64,000 bases of DNA from Maniola hyperantus (Eukaryota > Arthropoda > Insecta > Lepidoptera > Nymphalidae). The notes beneath the pieces are model-generated. The model did not search any database and had not been told where the DNA came from. It saw nothing but the letters and a program-made list of their open reading frames with translations. The stretch is from positions 1,513,001-1,577,000 of the forward strand of contig NC_048545.1 in the NCBI RefSeq assembly GCF_902806685.2, read 5' to 3'. The position numbers were made by a program, and so were the translations under genes. Below are positions 36,501-48,500 of the stretch, piece by piece; within the stretch, counting starts at the first letter, position 1, and every line of letters begins with the position of its first letter.

Positions 36501-39500
36501 TGGCGAGGCGAACAGTTAGCTTTCCTATCGCTGAAAGCATAACTGAGCGGCTTATGGTCCGTGTAAACCACGAAATGCCTTGCTTCTACCATATGACGAA
36601 AGTGTTTGATGCTCTCGTATATGGCTAAGAGTTCGCGGTCATACGGCGAGTATTTCTGTTGCGAGGGACTCAATTTCCGCGAGAAGAATGCCAGTGGTTC
36701 CCAGATTCCATCCTTTTCCTGCTGCAGTACTGCACCCATTGCTAGGTCGGACGCATCTGTTACCAGAGCGAGTTTGGCCTGACAGTCTGGGTGTGCGAGT
36801 AGCGCAGCGTTTGCGAGACTTTCCTTGCATTTGTTAAAGGCTAGCAGTGCGTCACCGGTTAAGTTGACAGGGTGAGAAGCCTTAACACTGCCAGTCAGCA
36901 ATGCGTTCAGAGGGGCTTGAACTGCGGCGGAATGGGGCAAGAACCGCCTGTAAAAGTTGAGCATTCCCAAGAAACGCCTAAGTTCTTTGACTGTCTTAGG
37001 TGCAGGAAAGTCATTAATGGCTTGGACCTTAGATTCCAGAGGTTTGGTACCGGATGCGGAGATGCGATATCCCAAAAAAGTTACCTCGGTTGCTGCGAAG
37101 ACGCATTTTGAGGTGTTGACCAAGACGCCGTATTCCTTCATGCGAGTGAATAGTTGCTGAAGGTGGGCTTCGTGCTCGGTCTCGTCTTTGGAGAACACCA
37201 AAAAATCGTCTAAATACGCGTAGCAAAAATCTAGGCCTCGCGTCATCTCGTCAACAAACCTCTGAAATGTTTGGCCTGCGTTTCTCAGGCCGAAGGTCAT
37301 GAACGGGAATTCGTAAAGGCCGAAGGGTGTGGTAATAGCGGTCTTCTGTATATCCGCCTCAAAGACTGGGATTTGGTTATAAGCCTTCGTTAAGTCTATG
37401 GTCGAAAAGATGGTAGAACCGGCGATATTATGGGAAAAATCATGTATATGCTTAATGGGATAACGGTCTGGGATAGTCCGTGCATTAAGCATGCGATAGT
37501 CGCCACAAGGTCGCCAGCCGTTATCCCTCTTAGGCGCAAGATGTAAGGGGGAAGCCCAGGGACTTTCAGAAGGACGCGCTGTACCGTTGTTGAGCATAAG
37601 CTCGAATTCCTGTTTGGCAATTTTGAGTTTGTCAGGTGCTAGTCTCCGAGGGGTGGTTGATATAGGAGGTCCTGGGGTGGTTCTGATGTGATGTACTGTG
37701 TTGTGCTTGGGAGTTATTGGTGTGCCTGAAGGGCGTATAATTTCCGGAAACTTACTCAGTAAATCATGGAAGCGTGAGTCGCCTGTCGACACTTTAACAG
37801 AAAAAATATCACTTCGAGCAAAAGTAGCGTTAGAGTACAAGGTTGTGGTATTATCAATTAGACGTTGATTACGGCAATCTACTATTAAATTATAAAAGCT
37901 GAGAAAATCAACGCCAATTATCGGTTTAGTTACATTAGCCACAATAAATCGCCATGGAAGATCCCGCCTTAAGCCTAAGTTTAAATTAAGGTATATAAAG
38001 CCGAAAGTGTCTATGATAGTTCCATTGGCAGCACAAAGTTCAAAGTCTGTTTTGGTTCGACGGTCTCGAAGCGCGGAACGAGGGTACACACAAAGGTCAC
38101 TACCAGTGTCTACTAGGAACTGGGTATTCGTTCTGCGATCGATGACGAAGAGGCGACCTGATGAGGTGGGGCAATCGTCAGTCGCCATTAGCGACTGCCC
38201 GTTGAGTTTTCCCCTTTCTTAAAGTCGCAGGGCTTCACGCATCGTCGCGCCTCAGATCCAAACCTGTTGTGATAGTAACATACCGGATACCTCCTGTAGC
38301 TGGACTTGGATCGGTCTCTCTGTCGCGATGATGTACGGCGACGTTCATGTGACCTGGAGCGGCTGGTGGAACGACACGATCTCCGGGTATGCTCTTCTAG
38401 TTTCAGTGTGAGCTGCTGCACCATTTTCTTCAACTCTGCTATTTCATCCGATGGAGCGGGAGCTTGTGTACTGCGTGATGATGCAGCGGCGACGGTACAC
38501 GAGGACGTCAGTTCCTGGATCCGATCTGCGAGATCTGCGAGCTGTTCCAGAGAATGTGTTGGTTGAGACGCTAGTACAGTCTGAATATTCTGCGGCAGAC
38601 GATTGCTCCATATCGTTCTTATGAAGTCCTCAGGTACAGATGGGCCAGCTAGATCTTGTAAGTGCCGTAAGAACTGTGAAGCCTTTCGGTCTCCCAGCTC
38701 CTCATGGGTCAGCAGCTGCTTCACCTTTTTCTCGTGGGATGCTGAGAGACGTCGGATCAATTCACTTTTGATTTTAGTGTAGCGGTGGCGCTCTGGAGGG
38801 TTCACGATAAGATCTTTCACAGCTTTCGCGTGTACGAGGTCCAGATTAGTGACAACTTGGGTGAATTTGATGGCGTCATCTTTTATGCCATAATTCTCAA
38901 ACTGACCTTCCAGGAGGGCGAACCAGATTTCAGGTTCATCAGGAGAGAATGGTGGAACCTTCACTCTAAACGGCCGATTCTCCGTTAGTGTTGGGCCACT
39001 CGGGCCACTCGCGAGTTGATCATCCGCTGGTACTGTTCGTGGTGAAGGGCGCGTCTTTTTAACCGGTCGTGTAGTAACGTTTCTTCCGCCCTGATGCTCA
39101 TCACTACTGGTATCACTCATTTTGGCGTATTCTGTGCAGGTCACCAGTTATGGGTGGTACTAGTGGTAATCAATAATTACGTGACACATCACTAGCAATG
39201 AAAATGCCCATAATAAAGATTTAGTGAATATTACTATATTTCTATTAACAACGAGAAGGTAAATAGTGATACACGGTTATATAACGCATGCACATCGGGT
39301 TCTATACTACAACCACATTGGTTTTACACCTAAGTTCACGTAAAAGATCAAAAACGGTACGACACATAAGATCGCGTAAATAATGCCACGTGCGTCGCGC
39401 GGACAGGCGACACGCGCTCCGCGTCGAGTGCAGTTTCGGACTGTTCGAGTAATGTAATTAGGTCAACGCTTGCACCTCGCAGCCGGTTTTTTATGCCTAT

Positions 39501-42500
39501 CTAATTTGTAGTGAAGGCGAAGATTGACGATTGCGGTGTCGACAAACTAGTCGGTAAAATAGGTATTATGTTGTGTGTATGTTTATAGTATGTGCTTAAA
39601 TGATATGTGTGTGTGGTGTAATGTAGCCCACACGGCTATACCACAGACCACCTATAAACGCCTAATAGCCGCTCACTCCCGAGCGCCAAGCTTAGGCAGT
39701 TGCTTAGCATAAGTCGGGCCACGCCCGTTCGGTACCCTCATTCCGCACATTGTCTTGATTACGTGACTTTTGAGTCCACCAATCACAACAAAGCATTCTC
39801 CCCTGTCCCCCGCCAACATTTTACGAATTTGTTTTCATGAAAAACCTTGTATATACGTACTATTGAGGTTGAATTCTCTGTGGGCTATTCGTATTTAGTC
39901 GAACCCATCCGGAGTTAAATCCCTATGAAAATGGACCCCGGATGGGTTCGAAACTAGTCGGGCTGGTCAAAAGTACAATTTTAGTCCTTATTTAAAAGGT
40001 GAACCCTACTTTTGACATGTCAGTTGACACATAAGGTTAAAATGGCGAGTGAGTTCTCATTTTGTTCGGACTATACTTCAAATCAAGGAAGCTGTGATAG
40101 CCTAGTGGACGTCCGCCTTCTAATCGGAGGTCGGGGGTTCGATCCCGGGCACGCACCTCTAACTTTTCGGACTTATGTGCGTTTTTATTAATTAAATATC
40201 ACTTGCTTTAACGGTGAAGTAAAACATCGTCAGGAAACCTGCATGCCTGAGAGTTCTCCATAATGTTATCAAAGGTGTGTGAAGTCTACCAATCCCCACA
40301 TGGCCGGCGTGGTAGACTACGGCCAAACCCTTCTCACTCTGAGAGGAGACCCGTGCTCTGTAGTGAGCTGGCGATGGGTTGATCATGATGATGATACTTC
40401 AAGTCAATAAACATGCCACTTAACATTAATCCACCTTTGTATAGAGTCTATAAGTCACGACCCTTAGCAATGCAAATCACGATTTGTTTATTTGACTATC
40501 AAATAAACAGTTAAGCCAATCATAAGAGGAGTGCATTCGAAGCGCGCGCCATACCAACAAAGTTTTTTTATATTTATTATTTGAATTCTTTACAGCACAC
40601 ACAATACACCAAAACAGAGCGAAACTTAGAAAAGAAAAGCTAAAATAGTACATTTTAGAGTGCAAAGGCGGTCTTTCTGAAGAAAATGATGTATGACGAT
40701 CTACAAATTATAAAATCTGCGCCTGTGGTTTATCAAATTTCCATTCATCATCATGATCAACCCATCGCTAGCACACTATAGAGCACGAATCTATTCTCAA
40801 AATGTGTGTGTGTTCTCAAAAAGTGAGAAGGGTTTTGGTGTGTCTGTCTGTCTATCTGTCTAAAAACTGATTTAGACGAAATTTGGTACAAAAGTTGCTT
40901 TCATCCCGGTTGTGGACATATATTATTTTTTATCCCGAAAAAGCGGAAAGCACGCGGAAGAAATCGCGAGCATCGAGTCTAATACCTATTCAAATAAGAA
41001 TCAAACTTTGTTAGTGTGCAGCGCGCTCTAAACACACTCCTCTTAAGTTAATCAAATCCGAACTCAAATAACCAGTAGCTGTTCGAGATTAAAAAATCAG
41101 GATACATTTTAAAACTTTAATTACCTAAGTGGTTTGTTGGTTTGCAAGCTAAATGTCATTGTCAAGTGCAAACAAACACGTTTGATTAGGAATCTGCGAA
41201 TTTAACAACCTGTTATTTTTGACGGATTACAAGTTAGATTGTTTATGTAATCCAAACAGCAGGTTTGTGAGTAAATAGAGTACAGTACGCGGCCGAAGCT
41301 GTGATAGCCTAGTGGTTAGGACGTCCGCCTTCTTATCGGAGGTCCGGGGGTTCGATCCCCGGCACGCACCTCTAACTTTTCGGAGTTATTTGCGTTTTAA
41401 GTAATTAAATATCACTTGCTTTAACGGTGAAAACATCGTGAGGAAACCTGCATGCCTGAGAGTTCTCCATAATGTTCTCAAAGGTGTGTGAAGTCTACCA
41501 ATCCGTACATGGCCAGCGTGGTAGACTATGGCCAAAACCCTTCTCACTGTGAGAGGAGACCCGTGCTCTGTAGTGAGCCGGCGATGGGTTGATCATGATG
41601 ACGCGGCCGAAAGTGATGAACATCGGCCTTTAGAATGACGTTTCAGGTTTGTAGAGTTAAAGGTTTGTAGAGTTCTCTGTCACTAATATCCATATGACGT
41701 TTTGTCGGTTTGACGACAGAGACAGTGCTCAACAAATCTGCTATCTCCTTCTAAAGATCGATGTTCATCACTTTTTGCCGCGTACTGTACCTGTTTTAAT
41801 TGAAACGTCCTAGCAAAACTAACCTCCAAAACCCAATATGCCATAGCAAGGTTGATGACACCTGACACTATACAAGTGGCATCTAAAGCGCTGTTCACAC
41901 CGAAAGAGTACAGTACCCGTAGTACAAGATTTTACGTCTCACCAAACGAAACCAAATTCGAGACTCGAAATACTTCCGCGTTACAGTAAAATGGACCTAA
42001 ACAGCCTTGAATTGAAGTCAAATATTCAATGCCACTGATTTTAATTTCGCAATGTTTCCGCTTGGAGCGCTGGCTGTAGAAGTGTAGACAAACTTGAGCT
42101 TTAAAACAAAGCATTTAAGATCTAGTTTACTGTAACGCGGAAGTATTTCGACTCTCGAATTTGGTTTGGTTTGGTGAGACGTAAAATCTTGTACTACGGG
42201 TACAGAGGGACCTATGCCACAGTTCACGACAGTTAGGGAACTTCTAAAACGTCGAGGCTTCGACATCACTGGCAGGCGCCAATGTAAGTACATTAATTGT
42301 CGCAGGTAGCCCTGATGTAGCCCTATTTTTCTATGATTTTGTGTCACCATAGCCTAGTATTTGACACATCGTCGCCACGGCTGGTCGATTCCGTTAAACC
42401 TGCATCAATCATTATTACAATCGTAATTGTTGTGATTGCCTGAATTTATAGTTTACTTGTTGCAACAATGAATAGTGAGAGAGCGTCAACCAATCATAGG

Positions 42501-45500
42501 TGATTGCGATCGTAACCATCCACAACCACGAATCAAACCAAGAGTTCCCTCACTCTAGTTCACTCTGCGCAGCATTTTTTAACTGACTTCCAAAAAAAAA
42601 ACTTCTTAATCTTCATTTGCGCCGAAGAAGCTTAGTGCAACATTGCGGCATACCACAAGTCAGCTTGGTACATGGTAGAATAATATAAAACAAAAATCGT
42701 CGGCAGACTGCCGTACATCATAATTCTACAGCACGTTGTTAAAATAAACCTGCTGCTAGACCGCATGATCAATGTTTCCAGTAATTTGGCTCCGGCGTAA
42801 AACAGCCTTTAGTTTTCTAGCAATATGACGTCAAAAAGGTTGATGACGTCTGACACAATCGTGTTAAAAGTAGCACTCTTAATGGATTGATCTTTTTTAT
42901 CCCAGAGTAGCGCATTTGACTGCAAATTACTATTTAGATAATATAGTTTAAAGTATTTTCAAAAACTTAAAACTAACAATTAATAGATAATAATAACATA
43001 ATAAATTAAAATAATAAGGGGCTGTGTGGAAAAATTGCAATAAATACGATGTTTAACAGTTATTATATTTAAAAGCCACTTATAAAAAGTTGCATTGAGG
43101 CAACTGGCTTTTCGTTGCATCCTAAGATGCCAGCAGGTCTGATTGCAGCCAAGCGCTAGTCTATAAATTTATTAAAAATAAAAATTTAACTGCCCACTTG
43201 TAATGGCATAATTTGTTACATTGATATACCTACGTAGCTATATTTTTTCACTTTTACGTTTTGAAAATAGTAAAGTTTAATTTATAACAATGCGACATTG
43301 CGGCATGCCACAGCGTTGTTCAATAATTTATTCCAATTTTTTTTAAAATATTCTAATCCTATAGCACGAAACGGTGTACTCCTCGATGTAAAATATAACT
43401 GTATCGATGTAAAATAGACTGCCGCAGGTCACAAAATAAGTTGTTTCCATTTGCAACATGCCGTAACGTTGCATGCTTATAGAAATGTAGCAAGAGTCTT
43501 CGACAGATTGTCGTACTGTAATATTCCAATTCTACGGCACGATATATAACTGTCTCGATATATAACTACTTGAGGCCGCAAAACAAATGTTTCCGTTGGT
43601 AGCATGCCGCAATGTCGCATATTGGTGCTTCAGCGTGATAATAATATACTTAATTTCCGAATTTGTTGCTTACTCTTGAGCCTATCTTCTCTATATATAA
43701 AAATGAATCGCTGAATATGTTGCTAAGCGCAAATCTCGAGAACAGCTGAACCGATTTCGCTAATTCTTTTTTTTATATTTCTTAAAGTACGAGGATAGAT
43801 CCTATGGAGAGAAAATTTAAAAAAAAAAAAAAATTAAAGAATCGACTGTAAGGCGGTACGAAGATCGCCGGGTCAGCTAGTATATGAAATAAAAATAATT
43901 GATTTTTAATGAAAGAAAAATTACTCACTCTGTCCAATATACCAATCTTCCCGAAGTCAATCCAGCCTGGCAGAAGTTTGCTGGCGAGGGAGACGAGGGG
44001 GTCGTCATAGCCCCAAAGTAGTTCTTCTGCGGTCATGTTCCTGAAGAGTTTGGACCCTAAGGCTGAGATGGAGTAGTATGCCCCTACGTTGACGAAGTAC
44101 CCCGTGTTGTCTGCGAGGAGAGTGCTGATTGCCTGCAGAAGAAAATAAATAAAATAAAATAAAATAAAAATAAAAATCTTTTTTATTCAAGTAAACTTTC
44201 ACAAGTGCTTTCGAATAGTCGGATGCATCTACCACTGGTTCGGAATGCCTTTGGAAAAGTAAAGAATTAGATCCGATGTCCAATGTCTCTTCTACTAGCT
44301 ATTAGAAGGAAGCTGCTAATGTTTAGCCTTTAGGGGTGTCCGTTTATCAACGACCACCAATGTTGCAAAACAAGTCAGTAGATTTGAAAAGGAATAAAGG
44401 AGGGAGGAGGAGTTTCGAGAGGAGATTTTAAGAGGAGTTCGGAGCGTACTAAGTTAACATATTATGATATACCTACACGAAGATTGATTTTTATTTGAAT
44501 GATATAGGTAAGTATTATCAAGTTATGCATTGCAATTAAAGTTGAAAAAAAATGTTTAAAACGGTTTTTTTTATATAAAAACGGGCCAAGTGCGAATAAG
44601 ACTCAGCATCGAGGGTTCTGTCAAATTTCATGATTCTAGGTCAACGGGAAGTACCTTCGTCCGTGTGGATTTAGGTTTTCAAAACCATGTGGGAGCTCTT
44701 TGATTTTCCGGGATTAAAAGTAGCCTATGTCCTTCCCCGGGATGCAAGCTATCTGTACTAAACTTCTTCGAAATCGGTTAAACGGATGGGCCTTGAAAAA
44801 CTAGGAGACAAACAGACAGACAGACACAGTTTCACATTTATAATATTAGTATGGAAGTATGGATATTAGAGTGATTCATGTTTTGAAGCACTCATACAAT
44901 TTAATAATAATTACAATTTGATCGAATTCTGATAAACCCTTGACGCAAATATTATCAGAAACTATGGGCAAGTTTTTATTCTACGAATAGAATTAATTCT
45001 TATAATTATTCTTTGAATAAGTAAACTAGTTGTCTATGCTAACAAGAGTAATTATTTTATAGAAGTAAATATTGTAATTTTACTATGTTTCTTATTACGA
45101 CTGTATAATAATATTCGCAATTATTTTTACACGCGTCTAAAAGCTATTCTTAGAAGATAAACATCTGGCTCGATGTTGGACAAAAATAGACACATAATAT
45201 AGGGTGCGAAGCTAAAGTGGCAATGGGCAGGGCACATAGTTCGTAAAACCGATAGACGTTGGGGCCCCAAGGTGCTGGAATGGCAACCTCGCACCGGAAG
45301 ACGCAGTGTTGGAAGACCCCTCACTAGGTGGACGGACGACATCAGACGAATCGCAAGGAGCCGCTGGATTCAGGCGGCGCATGATCGTGGCGTGTCGAAG
45401 TCCCTACAAGAGACCTATGTCTAGCATTGGACGTCTATCGGCTTATGATGATGATAGGTAGATACGTATATTTAAGTAAGAAGTATGAATTTTAGGCCGT

Positions 45501-48500
45501 CCTCATACTTTTGACCCAACCCGCTGGACTGACGACCTTAAGAAGGTAGCGAGAAGTGGGTGGATGAAGAAGGCGGAGGATCGTGTGTGGCGGCGCGCTC
45601 TTGGGAAGGCCTATATGTCCAGCAGTGGACGCAAACCGGCTGATTGATTGATTATACGTCTTTTGAGTTTAAAACCTTGATATCTTGGTAGTTATATGGC
45701 GTCTATCGTAACTATTAATTTGTGCTTCTTAATTATTAATTTGTGTTTTTATGTTTTCTTTGGTTTTAATTAGTACCTAAGTTGTTTGCCTATTCGAAAA
45801 AGAATAATCTGTTAATTTGTGTTTGTTTATCTTTTAGTAAAGTAGGTAGGTTTAAATTAATATGCAGTACAGTTTTATTATACCTAAGTATAGAAAAAGG
45901 TGTATGGATAGCGTAAACGAAAATATAGTATTAAGTTATGTAGATACATAATATTAAGAGCGCCACCTCGCCAACATACTGGCCCACCAGTTTGGCGAGT
46001 TAGAAAATATGTAACAAGACCTCTGTAAAATTAATAAGAATAAATAAATTTAAAAAAAAACTTCATAACATGATAAATCAAGTGTTAAGAAACTGTTCCG
46101 GTTATCGGCAGATCACCTTGCGGATAGAATATTGACCTTTTTATATATATTTTGAAACGGTTTGAACTTCGAAGGGCTCTTTCACTTTACTGCCGTGTTA
46201 TCTATCATGTTGGTATAATTAGTTTGCCCTTTTCGGCTATGCATTGACTAAAGTCACGGTATTGACCTAGAATCATCGATATAGAAATCTTTCTTCATTG
46301 AAGCCTAGAATAGAATGTCTCCTTTGCACCCGTCTGTGTGTAGTTAGTTTCTTCTGCATCTTTTTTTTTAAATCTTTTATTAACAGGCTTTTCTTCTGCA
46401 TCTTATATTGTTTTTCCTTTACATGTATTGTAGTTTCTTACTTTATGCCAGGGCATATTGTGTGCAATAAAGATTTCAGAATAAAATAAACCATTGAATA
46501 AAATTGATTTTATTTATTGCAAATTAACTCACATGGATTAAGTTTTTTTAATATCTCGTGGAAACTCTAATTTTCTGGGATAGGAAGTAACCTATTTCAG
46601 CTGCCTTCGGGGCACAATCTCTCCGCTCCAAAATTGTTAAAAAGGTAACAAAACAGACACATTTTCGCATTTATAGCTAATAATGAAATAAGAAATGCTT
46701 TTTTTGGGCACTGGACTACAACTCAGTTACAAGATTTAGGGCCTGTTTCTCCTAGAAAAATTTTATCTGACGGATAAATTTAGCATTATGTCAGTTTTTG
46801 TATTGAAAATCTGTCAAAACGTCAAAATCCGTTAGATAAAGTTTATATTATTAAGTTTAAAGGTTATAATACAGGCTCTCAACCACATATTATCTACTGG
46901 ATAACATGGCTAGTTAAAAAAACTTGTAATGTAAAAAAAATGTACTCGGATAACTTTAATGGCCCTTAAAGCGTTATGTAACGCTTTTCGCAATGACCCT
47001 TGAACTGACCTGGTCTCGAAACAACAAAAAGCTTGTTGCTCAAGAAGACCGTATATATCTACAAATTAATGGTACAAGAGAGGAGATTTTGATCCCATAT
47101 ACATCTACATTGCACAACACTGCAAAGTACTGACAAGTTAGCCCTTGATCGCAGAGAATTCAACCTCAAGAGTACGCATATACAAGGTTTTGTATAAAAA
47201 TAAAATCGTAAAATGTTGGCGGGGTCAACCCACCACTTCCCATGGCCCCACCAACCTCGCGGTTATATGGGCCGAAACGCGGGAGGGCGCCCGTTCGGTA
47301 CTTGCTCGGTGGCTCTTTCCCGGGGCGCCTTCTTGACTCCCTACAAATTCTTTCTTTCCTGTCCTTGTCCCTAATTGGTCTTTCTCCCCTTTCTGGGGCA
47401 GACGTACACAACACGCAGATCCCCGCGTGCCCCGCGGTCCGGATCCTTCCTCAAACACCCACTGGTCCACGATCACGGTCCGAGCTGTTCCTCCTCTTAT
47501 GCCAGTGATGCGCCAACTCCCGTAGCTTGCCGAAGTTTTCTGCCGAAGCAACGAAGTCCTGGTAGTAAACCGGGCCCTCTTCCTCGCGATCAGGCGGAAC
47601 AGGTTGGCGGGGGACAGGTGAGAATGCTTTATTGTGATTGGTATACTCAAGAATCACGTAATCAAGACAATGTGCGGAATGAGGGTACCGAGCGGGCGTG
47701 GGCCGACTTTTATGCTAAGCGTATAGAGGGTGTTCGGCTATTAGGCGTTTATAATAGGTGTTGGTCTGTACTCTGTACCAAGGGATCCAATGTTGCCTGG
47801 TGGTAAGTGACGATTCAGTCTGAGATGAAAGCGGATTCATTTGGAAGGGGTATAGCAATACATATAATTTTTTTTTAAAAAAAGAATATTAGCCATATGA
47901 AATGACTAATATGCCCTTTTCCTCTCCAATTAAGCGTCAGGCTTGTGCTAGGAGTAGGTACGACAATAGTGCAACGGGCGGGGTTTGAACCTTCGACCTT
48001 TCGGTTTTCAGTCCACTCCTATACCGGTTGAGCTATTGAGTTTGAGCGATTTGTACCATAGTTATCTACATATCTATATATATATATATAAAAGGAAAAG
48101 CTGACTGACTGACTGATCCTTCTCCTCCTGATGTTCAGCCAAGATTACTGGCTGCATTTCCGCAGTGGAACCAGGCTGATCCTTTGCGCAAAAATCAGCT
48201 TGCCCTTTTGTCACCAGATGAAGCTTTTAACCAGAGACTATTTATACAATTAAACGCGCTGAAATGTCTCGTAATTTTTTTAGCACTAAGACTCTTTGGC
48301 AATTGTTAATATTCATCATCATCATCATCAACCGATCTACTGCTGGACATAGGTCTCTTGTAGGGACTTCCACACGCCACTGTCTTGCGCCTCCTGAATC
48401 CAGCGGCTCCTTGCGACTCGTCTGATGTCGTCCGTCCACCTAGTGGGGGTCTTCCAACACTGCGTCTTCCTGCGTCGTCTTGTTAATATTATTAATAGAT

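Larger units (their letters stand above)
34576..39632 (-). mobile_element. Complete Ty3/Gypsy LTR retrotransposon, CsRn1 (Kabuki-like) clade
   Basis: The element is 5,057 bp, flanked by a 6-bp duplication CGGCTA (34570-34575 and 39633-39638). LTRs of 483 and 482 bp differ only by one deleted base by eye, so insertion is recent. On the minus strand the order is 5' LTR, primer site, gag, pol, polypurine tract, 3' LTR; there is no env. Gag carries a C-x2-H-x9-C-x3-C knuckle and the primer site starts TGGTGACC. By established knowledge of the CsRn1 clade, a CHCC knuckle and a tRNA-Trp primer are its diagnostic traits, and Kabuki of Bombyx belongs there. No stop or frameshift interrupts gag or pol. 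It lies in a CD36-gene intron in the sense orientation. Confidence 0.93.

Noticed and set aside
36340..38988. Several 60-90 codon frames on both strands within gag and pol
   Set aside because: All are antisense or out-of-frame shadows of the two clear retrotransposon genes.
41298..41375. Possible tRNA gene in GATAGCCTAGTGGTTAGG
   Set aside because: It is the head of a repeated SINE with an 11-bp target duplication and a shared body; no acceptor stem.
47225..47660. Overlapping GC-rich frames of 80-140 codons on both strands
   Set aside because: They fall in one LINE-like insertion; only the minus-strand YYQDFVASAENF frame resembles protein, and it is a truncated fragment.
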